Part shown: positions 34,047 through 42,778 of the stretch, one piece after another
Position numbering within the stretch: position 1 is the stretch's first letter
How the letters are laid out: each line of letters starts with the position of its first letter
Assembly (NCBI GenBank): GCA_019695295.1
Contig: JAIBAH010000006.1
Coordinates: 1 to 64,000 of the forward strand
Source: Bacteroidia bacterium
Lineage (GTDB): Bacteria > Bacteroidota > Bacteroidia > J057
Direction: 5' to 3'
Length of the DNA stretch: 64,000 nucleotides
Notes under the pieces: model-generated
What the model saw: the letters and a program-made list of their open reading frames with translations, nothing else
Databases searched by the model: none
What the model was told of the DNA's origin: nothing
Made by a program: the position numbers and the translations under genes

Positions 34047-35987
34047 TTATACTTCTTTCGTATTATCTTCTCCAAACCATTCTCTTGCTCTTGCTAAAAC
34101 GTCATCTGTTGGATTGTAATAGTAAACAACTAAGTTTTTCTTTGCTCTTGTGCAGCATACATAGAAAAGTTTTTGGGTGCGTTTGAATACACTTATTCTA
34201 CTTTTGGCATCTTTTATTCTCTTTTCATTAGTTTTCGACTTTTGTTCTTCTCCTCTTAAATTTTGTTCCAATCCTATTATGCTATTTTCAAATAAATCCT
34301 TAAAATTATATTTACTCCACTTCCCATTATCCATGACAATAAATACATTGTCAAACTCGTCGCCTTTAATACTATGCTGAGTAGAATAGATAGTATATCC
34401 TTCTATGTAGTTGTATAAATTTACTACTTCTTGATATGGCACTTTTCGCACTTTTTCATAAATATGCTCATAATATTCGTTTTTTGTGATAAACTCTTTG
34501 AGTCTATCCTTCTTCTTCCAAATATTTTGACTATCGAATAAGTCTATAACTTCTCCTATTGTTTTATTATTTGTATCAACTAAGCCCTCTATATTTTTCT
34601 TTAAGGCTATAAGATGTTGTTGCTTAATGACTTTTTTATCATTATCTTCCTCAGTTATATTTTTCCAAAAATCTGTTTTTTTGATAAACTCATTATGCCT
34701 ATTGGTTGAATAGAAATCAATACACTCCTGAATATCAAATAGATGTTGAATTAAAGGATCTCTTTTTGAACCCTTTTTTTCATCTTCACTATCAATCTTT
34801 TTCCCTTTGACAAGGTTATCCTTATCAATACGAATTTTATTCAACTCCTTAAAAGTCCATTTTTTTACTATATCGAAAATAGCCTTGTTTTCCTCTAATG
34901 CTATATATTCAGATTGATTTTTGGTCATTGGGAAATCTATCAATACCTTTTCAAGAGTAACATCTTCATCTATTTTAATTTCTTTATTATTAATATTATC
35001 TCTATATTTTAGGATTTGGTCTTTGTCGTAAATTTCCATTAAACGAGGAAAACCAACTTTTGGCGCAATCAAATTATGCGTAAGGTATAATTCTTTATTT
35101 GTTGATTTACTACCATCTTCATAAGTTTCTATTGGGAAGTTAAAATATCGTTCTTTTATTTTTTCAATGTCTTTTTCAGTTTTTGACCATACAAAAGTAA
35201 TATTTCCTTCTACTCCATAATTAGGTGCTTCTTTATCGCCAGCGTGTTTCTGCTTAAGATTATCTAATCTCAACTGATTTGCTAAATCAATGACAATTTG
35301 TGGATTTCTTCTATTGTCTTCTTTGGGTACTTCTTTAATTGTTTCTTCTTCAATGAATGTCTTAACATCTCCAACACCCTCATCATAAATCGCTTGCATA
35401 GAATCTCCAAATAACCCAATGAGGCATTTCTCTGTGTAAGGATATAAAGAGGTTAAAAAAAGTTCTATCACTTCTTTTGATGTATCTTGGTACTCATCTA
35501 TAAAAATAAAATCATATTTGTCTGACAAAATGCGAGCAAGTAAGGGATAATTTTCGACCATATATTTTGCAAGCATAACGACCTCCTCATGCGAAACAGT
35601 GCCTTTCTCTAAGTCTTTCCATTCTTTGTATTCTATCTTTGTAATATCATTTATAGGCAATGGCTCGCCTTTGTAATAGTTTATCTCTTTCTTTTCCACT
35701 AATGTAACAAGAGCCTCTTTCAAATTCTTTTGATATTGTTCTATATTGTCCCACAAAAAACTATGTATTGTGTTCACATACAGATTCTCAAAAGGCGCAC
35801 GCCCTTTGATTTCATTTGTTGCAACATTTGTATAAGTAATACAGGCTACTTTTGCCAAAGGATTTTCAGCATATATTCTTTTTAGTACTTCTACTAATGT
35901 ATAAGTTTTTCCACTTCCTGCGCCACCACTTAGCAAGAAATTTTCTCTTTTTTGGATATGTCCAAAAATTTTGTCTAATTCGTTCAT
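34047..35987 (-). CDS. gajB: UvrD-like helicase, GajB-type partner of the OLD nuclease
   Basis: 646 residues from ATG 35987, which overlaps the upstream stop as ATGA, implying translational coupling; the frame is open 16 codons further but inside gajA. SF1 helicase motifs: Walker A LLSGGAGSGKTYTL near 20, motif Ia ACITYTNVATNE, Walker B FIFIDEYQDTS near 163, motif III LIGLFGDSMQAIY, motif V STQHSIKGDEFDNV near 535 and motif VI YVCCTRAKKNLVVYY near 610. In Gabija, GajB senses DNA ends and works with GajA to block phage. At 646 residues it is longer than the best-studied GajB. The base composition is AT-rich relative to the flanks, as expected for a transferred module. Confidence 0.8.
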   Translation of the reverse strand: MNELDKIFGHIQKRENFLLSGGAGSGKTYTLVEVLKRIYAENPLAKVACITYTNVATNEIKGRAPFENLYVNTIHSFLWDNIEQYQKNLKEALVTLVEKKEINYYKGEPLPINDITKIEYKEWKDLEKGTVSHEEVVMLAKYMVENYPLLARILSDKYDFIFIDEYQDTSKEVIELFLTSLYPYTEKCLIGLFGDSMQAIYDEGVGDVKTFIEEETIKEVPKEDNRRNPQIVIDLANQLRLDNLKQKHAGDKEAPNYGVEGNITFVWSKTEKDIEKIKERYFNFPIETYEDGSKSTNKELYLTHNLIAPKVGFPRLMEIYDKDQILKYRDNINNKEIKIDEDVTLEKVLIDFPMTKNQSEYIALEENKAIFDIVKKWTFKELNKIRIDKDNLVKGKKIDSEDEKKGSKRDPLIQHLFDIQECIDFYSTNRHNEFIKKTDFWKNITEEDNDKKVIKQQHLIALKKNIEGLVDTNNKTIGEVIDLFDSQNIWKKKDRLKEFITKNEYYEHIYEKVRKVPYQEVVNLYNYIEGYTIYSTQHSIKGDEFDNVFIVMDNGKWSKYNFKDLFENSIIGLEQNLRGEEQKSKTNEKRIKDAKSRISVFKRTQKLFYVCCTRAKKNLVVYYYNPTDDVLARAREWFGEDNTKEV

Positions 35988-38059
35988 TGTCTTAACCATA
36001 ATAAGCCTTGTTTGATATAAAAAGGAATCTGCCAATTTTCAAAATTTTCGCCACCAAAGTAGAGAATGTCTAAGGCAAATGCGGATTTGTTATCATCACT
36101 AATACAATCTCTTGCTAACTCATAAGGATTTTTATCTGGATTAAATTGTTTGCGATTTTTTAATCCTTTAAACTTTTTTTTGTTTTCTTCTATAAATTTG
36201 TAATTGACATGAATAAAAGCATCTTCAAAACTTCGGGGATGATAATTTATGTCTTTTATTACCTCTTCAAGTTGATATGATACTAAAACTTTATTTTCCA
36301 TAATGGTTCTATCTTCTTTTGAAAACTTTTTTAGTTGGTCTAAATCATTTGTTTTTAAAAATCTTTTAATGGAACTATTGCTACTTAATTCGCCTTCAGC
36401 AACGGGGCGTTTTAGATAAGCAAATTTTTCACTACTGTCTTCGTTAAATTTTCCTGTTTTAACTTTTTTCACTGAATCTAAATCCGTAATAATCAATACT
36501 TTTATTCCTAAAAACTTAATAAACTCCTTAAAAATATGTGCATAAGCCCCTGCTTCTACAATCGAAATATGTTGCGAAAGTAATGGTATTGTATTCTCAT
36601 CTTTATATTCAATATCCATTTTTTTCATCATAGCAGGTAACAATATTCTTTCTGTATCGCCTTCTATAAAAATCGCTTTATCTGCAAAAAATAATTCTGC
36701 TTTATTCAAAGTCAGATACTGTTTTAAGAATCGAAAATTTTGCTCTTTTATGGTTTCATTCTTACTATTTTCATTTTTAGGTTTTAAGGCTTTTAAGTTT
36801 TTAGAAACAATGCTTTTACCTTCTTTGCGAAAATATTTTATGTCCTCAAAATCACTTTTAGAAACAATATGAGGGGAATGTGTGCTAATAATCGTTTGGG
36901 CATTTTTTAGCCCTTTTTTGTTTTCTTCTAATAGTTTTTTGATATTTTCAATAAAAATATGCTGCATTTGTGGGTGTGTATGTGCTTCGGGTTCTTCAAT
37001 AAAAATCATATTTATATCAGCTGGTTTTGCTTTTTTAAAACCCATAAATAGCATTTCTATTTCAAAAATCATATTTATCAGGTTCATATAACCTAATCCA
37101 TTATAATCTTCTGGCAATAGGTTGCCGTCCTGATTGTACACCACAGAAGTATTCTCTCTTAAAAGATTTCTACCTTCTAAAGTTGATTTAATGGTAATAG
37201 TAGAGTCATCTGTCTTGACACCACCAAAGGTTCCTACTTTACCTAAAATGGTTTCAAATAATGCCTTATAAACGCTATTAAGTTCGCCATCTGCTTTTTT
37301 TAACTGCTCATTCAATCCTTCTATCTTCTCTTGTATTTTTTTCACCTCGTCATCTCTTTCTATTTCCTCTTTTTTAAAATTAGAAACTTTGTCATAATAT
37401 CTCGAAGAAGCATTAGAAAGCGTCTTATCATTTCTGCGATTCGAGCCTGGTTGATTGTTTACAGCTCTTTTGGCATGAATACATTGAAAATTAATGATAT
37501 TTGATACCTTACTTTTTTCAAAATTTATTTGATTTTCTTCATTATTCGGTTCTATTGCTTTTACATAAATCTGAAAGTAATCTGTATAGTGTTTTCGCAG
37601 AAAATCTTTTATCTCAGCCTTATTTCCTTCAATATCTTTTTTTAATTCTACTAATTTTTTGTTCGTTATTCCATACTCAAAACGCAAAATAACTTTATTA
37701 TTAGTGGGGTCTAAATTTAACATGAGTAAAGAAATATTAGTCAAATCATCCTCATTATCATACTCAATATGCAAATCAAGTGTAATCGCTAATACTGTTT
37801 TAATTGGCTCTTTTTCTTTTGTTGGAACTTCTATCTTTTGAATAGTTTCTACAATCTTTTCTTGATAACCTATATTAAAATCATCAAAAGCAAATGTACT
37901 GCCTCCTTCTGGCGCAGCTAAAAACCTTTCTAACAAAGAAAGAAAAGAAGTTTTCCCACAATTATTTTTACCAATAATAAGAGATAAATCATCTTCTAAA
38001 TCAATGGTAAAATCTTTTAGTAATCGGTAGTTTTTAATTTTTATTTTTGAAATTTTCAT
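35984..38059 (-). CDS. gajA: Class 2 OLD-family ATPase/TOPRIM nuclease, GajA-type
   Basis: 691 residues from ATG 38059 (MKISKIKIKNYRLLKDF, the usual SMC/OLD opening). The ABC-type ATPase has Walker A IIGKNNCGKTSFL near 33, a coiled coil near 240-275 (EEIERDDEVKKIQEKIEGL), Walker B MIFIEEPEAHTHP near 350 and H-loop ISTHSPHIV near 390. The C-terminal TOPRIM nuclease has AIFIEGDTERILLPAM near 465 (catalytic Glu) and VLIITDLDSV near 523 (DxD). An OLD protein followed directly by a UvrD-like helicase defines class 2 OLD/Gabija systems. It is somewhat longer than the Bacillus GajA. The promoter on the minus strand is at 38097-38129. Confidence 0.85.
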   Translation of the reverse strand: MKISKIKIKNYRLLKDFTIDLEDDLSLIIGKNNCGKTSFLSLLERFLAAPEGGSTFAFDDFNIGYQEKIVETIQKIEVPTKEKEPIKTVLAITLDLHIEYDNEDDLTNISLLMLNLDPTNNKVILRFEYGITNKKLVELKKDIEGNKAEIKDFLRKHYTDYFQIYVKAIEPNNEENQINFEKSKVSNIINFQCIHAKRAVNNQPGSNRRNDKTLSNASSRYYDKVSNFKKEEIERDDEVKKIQEKIEGLNEQLKKADGELNSVYKALFETILGKVGTFGGVKTDDSTITIKSTLEGRNLLRENTSVVYNQDGNLLPEDYNGLGYMNLINMIFEIEMLFMGFKKAKPADINMIFIEEPEAHTHPQMQHIFIENIKKLLEENKKGLKNAQTIISTHSPHIVSKSDFEDIKYFRKEGKSIVSKNLKALKPKNENSKNETIKEQNFRFLKQYLTLNKAELFFADKAIFIEGDTERILLPAMMKKMDIEYKDENTIPLLSQHISIVEAGAYAHIFKEFIKFLGIKVLIITDLDSVKKVKTGKFNEDSSEKFAYLKRPVAEGELSSNSSIKRFLKTNDLDQLKKFSKEDRTIMENKVLVSYQLEEVIKDINYHPRSFEDAFIHVNYKFIEENKKKFKGLKNRKQFNPDKNPYELARDCISDDNKSAFALDILYFGGENFENWQIPFYIKQGLLWLRQ

Positions 38060-38096
38060 TGGGGTGTTAATAGTTAAATAAATATACAATTAAACG

Positions 38097-38129
38097 CAAA
38101 TTTAATAAAACAAATTTAGTAAAATCAAA
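38097..38129 (-). promoter_or_regulatory. Promoter of the OLD/UvrD module
   Basis: Minus strand: TTTG (38126-38129), 21-nt spacer, TAAATTTG (38097-38104). The leader to ATG 38059 would be about 30 nt. Confidence 0.55.
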
Positions 38130-38255
38130 TATTAAGTAAAATATTTTGTTACAACTCCAAAAAAACACATTTAAGCATCATTTGATTGTCACAGCCCACA
38201 AATTACAATTCTTCCCCCTCACAAAAAAAACCACAAACAGACAAACCCTCATACT

Positions 38256-40010
38256 TCACTGCACCCTCCCCACCGGATACAGCCCATGCGTTTCCTCATA
38301 ATAAACCGAATGCTTATACACCCATTCCAGTTGAGCTTCGCCAGAGGCGGCGAGTTTGGGGTCGGTGGTTTTGGCGTTTTCGAGTTGAGTACGTAATTCA
38401 GGGTTCCTACGGAGGAGGTCGGCGGCGAGGTCTTCGAATACGTAGTCGGAGAAATGCTCTTTTTGCTGGAGGATACCATCGAAGAAGCCCCATGCGAAGA
38501 AAGAATCGGTGGCCTGAGGTTCCAGGGTTTCCAAGATGTATCGTTTGAGGGGTTGTGCGGTGGGAATGAGTAAATCTCCCTGATGAAACAAAACCTGCCG
38601 GGTGACCGGTTCTACTTTGACATTAGAGTGAAGGTATTTGCCTTCATAAGGGCGGGAAGTAGTCTGAAAATCCCGGATATAATACATTTCCACCGAAATA
38701 AGCGAATCCTTTTGCAGCGTGCGGAATTGAACGCCGTTTGCCGCTAGCCTTTCCCTAACCTCCCGGTAAGCCTGCGGAAGAATATAAAACTCCGGAATTC
38801 TGATACTCAGGGTTGGTTTAAAAACATTCCAGAAAGGAATTTCCTTATCATAGGGAAGCGAGCGGTCATAATACAAGCGGTCAAAACCCGAAACCTCACT
38901 TTTTTTATATTTAGCTTCGTATCCCTTAAAACGGATACTATCCCGCTGATTTTCATCCAGTACCCACTGAACCGGAAGTTCCTTCGCCTCCATCGTTTGC
39001 CGGATTGCGGCCTTACGGACGGTCATCAGCTCAGGCCCGTGAAGGTGAAGAAACCCAATCGCAGATTCCATAAATGCGTAGGTACTCCAGACCCTGTCCG
39101 GAAAAGGCTTGAGCATATGCGTTTCCGGCATAAACCCAATTGTATGATGCAGGGCGGCATATCCCGTAGAGTAACGCGGATGATCCATAAAACCATAAAT
39201 TCCCCCGTCAGGGCTGCCATCCGAATTGACATACGGAATCATTTCCCATTTTTTGCTTTCCATCTCCCTGTACAAGAAAGGAAGCAATTTTCCCTCTAAA
39301 AAAGCCCCCAAATCCGGAGCGATTTTATTATGCTGAGTGGGAATCAGCGTCATCGTATAGGGATAATCTGCTCCGTTAGAGGTGTGATTATCAACGAATA
39401 AGTCTGGACTCCAAACAGCAAAAATCCGGTTAAAAGAAAGCGCATTCAAGCTACTGCATTTTATAAAATCCCGGTTCAGGTCAAGATTTTGCGCATTCCC
39501 CCTAAAACCATACGCCTCCGGGCCATTTTGATTGGCACGGCTGAAATTCCCTCTGTTCAGGCAGCCGTCCACATTATATACCGGAATAACCACAATCACA
39601 ATATCCCGAAGCATATCCCGAAACCGGGGTGCACATAAATCCCGGAGTAACATCATCGTAGCGTCGATACCTTCGGGTTCTCCAGGGTGGATTCCGTTAT
39701 TGATAAAAAGGAGGCATTTATTTCTTTTTCTTGCGTCTTCCGGCGTAAACACCCCTTCTGTGGAAAAAACAACCGTATGAAGTGGCTTTCCCGCATCCGT
39801 TTCCCCGGATTCCTGAAGAGAAATAAAGGGAGACGCACTGGCAAGTTTTGTATAAAAATCGACGATTTCCGGATAAGTAGCCGTTTTGGAAGAATCTTTT
39901 TCGAATGGAGTAATAAGAGAGGTTTTCATATTAACCGAATTTTTTTGAGGAAGATGACAAGAAAATAAAAAACATAAAAATAAGCCCTTCAGAAAGTAAA
40001 ATTTATTCAT
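38256..40010 (-). CDS. M14-family zinc carboxypeptidase, lipoprotein
   Basis: 584 residues. A lipoprotein signal ends FLFSC (Cys18). The M14 catalytic domain (about 45-330) carries the zinc ligands in NNGIHPGEPEG (His and Glu near 107) and VDNHTSNG (His near 206), substrate-binding NLDLNRDF near 177, and GFMPETHML near 295, where the Glu is the likely general base. The C-terminal 230 residues are a beta-rich domain without a family name. It is predicted to act in the periplasm or at the cell surface on peptides. The gene borders the AT-rich defence module, and normal composition resumes here. Confidence 0.85.
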   Translation of the reverse strand: MNKFYFLKGLFLCFLFSCHLPQKNSVNMKTSLITPFEKDSSKTATYPEIVDFYTKLASASPFISLQESGETDAGKPLHTVVFSTEGVFTPEDARKRNKCLLFINNGIHPGEPEGIDATMMLLRDLCAPRFRDMLRDIVIVVIPVYNVDGCLNRGNFSRANQNGPEAYGFRGNAQNLDLNRDFIKCSSLNALSFNRIFAVWSPDLFVDNHTSNGADYPYTMTLIPTQHNKIAPDLGAFLEGKLLPFLYREMESKKWEMIPYVNSDGSPDGGIYGFMDHPRYSTGYAALHHTIGFMPETHMLKPFPDRVWSTYAFMESAIGFLHLHGPELMTVRKAAIRQTMEAKELPVQWVLDENQRDSIRFKGYEAKYKKSEVSGFDRLYYDRSLPYDKEIPFWNVFKPTLSIRIPEFYILPQAYREVRERLAANGVQFRTLQKDSLISVEMYYIRDFQTTSRPYEGKYLHSNVKVEPVTRQVLFHQGDLLIPTAQPLKRYILETLEPQATDSFFAWGFFDGILQQKEHFSDYVFEDLAADLLRRNPELRTQLENAKTTDPKLAASGEAQLEWVYKHSVYYEETHGLYPVGRVQ

Positions 40011-40103
40011 AAATACTTAGAATTTGCTTAGAAAGTATGAAAATTTATATAAAAATTAAATCAAGCTGCAAAAATTGCTTAATTTTACTAAAATTTCAGC
40101 AAT

Positions 40104-40811
40104 ATGTTAAAAAAATATACGCTCACCGCCATTTTTATCGGACTCAGTGGATTGATTTTTGCGCAGCAATTAAAAGGGTTTTATTCTGAAGAGCACGTAT
40201 TTACCCCTGTATTTTCCTATGCACAGTTAAGTATCAATGAACAAAATCTGAAAACCATTCCCAGACTATCTCTTTCGGCAATGCACCGCATTCATTACGG
40301 ATGGAAAGTCTTTGGTTTTTCTGGCGGGTTAGGGGCAAGCAACCTTGGTATCATCACCCAACCCAATGACAGCACTATCCTGAAAAGGAGAGTTTACAGT
40401 CTTACACCCGAAGCAGGCATTCGGTTTGGGTTTCCCAAAGCAGGGATTTTCATGGGACTTGCAGGCGATGTCCCCATTCATTACAAAGAAAAAGAAATCA
40501 CGGGCAAGCGAAAAATCAGGACTACAGAATTTTTCAGCGATAAAATCAGTCGGTTTATCCCTTCCGCTTATGCCGGACTAAGTTTTCATTATTTTGAAAT
40601 CCGGGCACAATATTTACTGGGAAATTTTTTCAGTAAAAAGAATCCGGCTTTCCTCAACACGAAAACAGACATTCTTAATATCGCGCTCTCTTTCAATCAT
40701 TTATATTTTCAGCAATTTTTTAAAAACCTCGGAGGAGGCAAAAAATATGATGAGTATCCTAAACCGGAAACAGAGGAGAAAGACAAAGACATCCGAAAAA
40801 CTGCGTTGTAG
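40104..40811 (+). CDS. Outer-membrane beta-barrel-like hypothetical protein
   Basis: 235 residues. The signal peptide spans 1-21 (LTAIFIGLSGLIFAQQ). The mature chain has strand-like segments with alternating hydrophobics: FGFSGGLGASNLGI, PEAGIRFGFPKAGIFMGLAGD, FHYFEIRAQYLLGNF, DILNIALSFNHLYFQ. It ends in a charged tail (KPETEEKDKDIRK). No family recognised. It starts 93 bp from the divergent M14 peptidase gene and may share a promoter region with it. Confidence 0.6.
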   Translation: MLKKYTLTAIFIGLSGLIFAQQLKGFYSEEHVFTPVFSYAQLSINEQNLKTIPRLSLSAMHRIHYGWKVFGFSGGLGASNLGIITQPNDSTILKRRVYSLTPEAGIRFGFPKAGIFMGLAGDVPIHYKEKEITGKRKIRTTEFFSDKISRFIPSAYAGLSFHYFEIRAQYLLGNFFSKKNPAFLNTKTDILNIALSFNHLYFQQFFKNLGGGKKYDEYPKPETEEKDKDIRKTAL

Positions 40812-40907
40812 GGTACAACCTTTCGGAGAAAAAAACCCTCTTGAGATTAACAATGTAATCTACAGTTTCGTTTAATATTCTAACGGCTTTCAGCACTCAT
40901 TATATTT

Positions 40908-41603
40908 ATGTATAAAATCATCTTATCTTTTCTTTTGATTCTTTCCGGGTTTGCGGCTTATTCTCAGGGAGTAAGACCTACAAAAGAACAGAATGACAGC
41001 GTACCGGTATTTCAATTTTCCGGAATGGTAATCGGGCAGAAATCACAGGAAGCGATTCCCTACGTTCAGGTTCAGGTAAATCACTCCAAACGAGGCGTAA
41101 TGGCCAACGGAGAAGGATTTTACAGTATCCCCGTTACCCTTGATGACACCCTCTATTACTATCACGTAGCCTACCGGCCTACCAAACTGATTGTCAGAAA
41201 ATATCTTCAGGAATACAAAGGCAGTTACTCCCATTATATTTATGTGGTAAATTATATGAAAGAGGATTCCTTCTCGCTGAAAACCGTGTATATTTACCCC
41301 TGGAAAAACTATGACGAAGTAGTCACGAGTATCACCAATATGCCAACCGACCCTTTTTCCCCTGACGCGATTGCAAGAGATAACCTTGACCCTAAGGTAA
41401 TGGACGCAATTATGGCTTCCCTCCCCAAGGACGCAGATGAAAGAGTGGTAGTGGGAAGACAGATGTATTATGATTTTTACCGCAGAAAAGACCTTATGCC
41501 CACCGTCGGGCTCGACCCCGTAGCAGCGGTGCGCCTGTTGCAGTATGTGGTACAGAAAGCCAAGGAAAAAAGAAACAAAGGATTGAATTACTGGGAGGAA
41601 TAA
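40908..41603 (+). CDS. Exported carboxypeptidase-regulatory-like protein
   Basis: 231 residues. The signal peptide covers 1-19 (ILSFLLILSGFAAYSQ). A CarboxypepD-reg-like beta-sandwich follows (about 36-95): FSGMVIGQKSQEAIPYVQVQVNHSKRGVMANGEGFYSIPV. In this phylum that domain normally precedes a TonB-dependent receptor or surface domain. Here a helical C-terminal half (VMDAIMASLPKDADERVVVGRQMYYDFYRRKDL) takes its place, a combination seen in other small Bacteroidota periplasmic proteins of unknown role. The stop codon directly abuts the holB start. Confidence 0.68.
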   Translation: MYKIILSFLLILSGFAAYSQGVRPTKEQNDSVPVFQFSGMVIGQKSQEAIPYVQVQVNHSKRGVMANGEGFYSIPVTLDDTLYYYHVAYRPTKLIVRKYLQEYKGSYSHYIYVVNYMKEDSFSLKTVYIYPWKNYDEVVTSITNMPTDPFSPDAIARDNLDPKVMDAIMASLPKDADERVVVGRQMYYDFYRRKDLMPTVGLDPVAAVRLLQYVVQKAKEKRNKGLNYWEE

Positions 41604-42728
41604 ATGCAGTTTCAGAAAATCATTAACCAAAAAGAAGCAAAATCCCATCTCCTGCACTCCGTTAATGCAGGGAAATTGCCGCATGCACTCCTGATATGCG
41701 GGAGTGAAGGAGTAGGAAAATTAGCTTTTGCAGTAGCAATTGCTCAGTATATGAACTGCCTGAATCCCACGGAAACAGATAGTTGCGGCACCTGTGCTAA
41801 CTGCCAGAAAATCAGTCAGGGAATACATCCTGATGTGCATTATATCCTGCCGATTATTTCCTCTACCAAAAACGGGCGGGCTTTACTCACAGAAGATTAT
41901 TTTGAAGAATTCCGCACCCATTTTTTTTCCCATCCCTATTACGGATTCGAAGAGTGGCAGCAATCCCTTGACGGAGACAACAAACAGCTGATGATCAGTG
42001 TGCATGAGATGCGGGAAGCCAAAAGAAAACTATCCCTCAAATCATTTGAAGGAAAAAGCAAAGTACTGATTATCTGGAATATAGAAAAAATGAGGGTAGA
42101 AGGAGCCAATGCTTTTCTCAAACTATTGGAAGAGCCTCCCGAAAAAACCCTCATTCTGATGACGTGTACTGACCCTAATAAAATTCTGACCACCATCAAC
42201 TCCCGGTGTCAGCGGGTATATCTCAACCGCCTCAGCCCGGACGATATAGAGACTTACCTTTTACAGTATAAAAATATAGACGAAGGCCGCGCCCGTGAAA
42301 TTGCACGAATTGCCGACGGAAATATCCAAAATGCAAAGGCCTATTCAGAAGCCGCCGGACAATCGCTGCACGATGCCTATGTAAAGTGGCTGAGAGCGGT
42401 GTACAGAGGCAGTTTCAATGAAATCGTCCACGAAATAGAGCCTGTATTCAAATCGCCCAAAGAGTTTCAGAAATCGTTTGTAAGGCTTGCCATAAAGCAA
42501 ATCCGCGACTCCTTTTTATTTCATTTATCCCTTGATAAAATCGCATTTGCAACTGAAGAAGAAGCTGCTTTTCACCGGAATTTTGCCAAACTGCTGAATC
42601 CCTCCAAATCGGAAAGAATCCTGACAGAGCTGGAAAATGCCCTTCGGTATATCACCGGAAATGCCAATGCACAGCTTGTATTTACGGCCTTGTCCCTGAA
42701 AATCTACATTGTTCTGAGAGAAAATTAA
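41604..42728 (+). CDS. holB: DNA polymerase III subunit delta-prime
   Basis: 374 residues of the clamp-loader AAA+ family. The P-loop is GSEGVGKLAFAVAIAQYMNC (Lys followed by Leu, degenerate as usual for delta-prime, which does not hydrolyse ATP). A zinc-binding group, CGTCANCQKISQGIHPD, lies near 60. KVLIIWNIEKMRVEGANAFLKLLEEPPEKTLILMTC near 150 is the sensor/arginine-finger-type block (LLKxLEEPP), followed by SRCQRV. Delta-prime is the rigid stator of the clamp loader. The Bacteroidota form is divergent but full length. It begins immediately after the preceding stop codon and converges on the PcfJ gene. Confidence 0.88.
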   Translation: MQFQKIINQKEAKSHLLHSVNAGKLPHALLICGSEGVGKLAFAVAIAQYMNCLNPTETDSCGTCANCQKISQGIHPDVHYILPIISSTKNGRALLTEDYFEEFRTHFFSHPYYGFEEWQQSLDGDNKQLMISVHEMREAKRKLSLKSFEGKSKVLIIWNIEKMRVEGANAFLKLLEEPPEKTLILMTCTDPNKILTTINSRCQRVYLNRLSPDDIETYLLQYKNIDEGRAREIARIADGNIQNAKAYSEAAGQSLHDAYVKWLRAVYRGSFNEIVHEIEPVFKSPKEFQKSFVRLAIKQIRDSFLFHLSLDKIAFATEEEAAFHRNFAKLLNPSKSERILTELENALRYITGNANAQLVFTALSLKIYIVLREN

Positions 42729-42778
42729 AGTGCTGATTTCTTGTCTGCTGTTAAAGCATTCAAGTTTATCGGTCTTTA

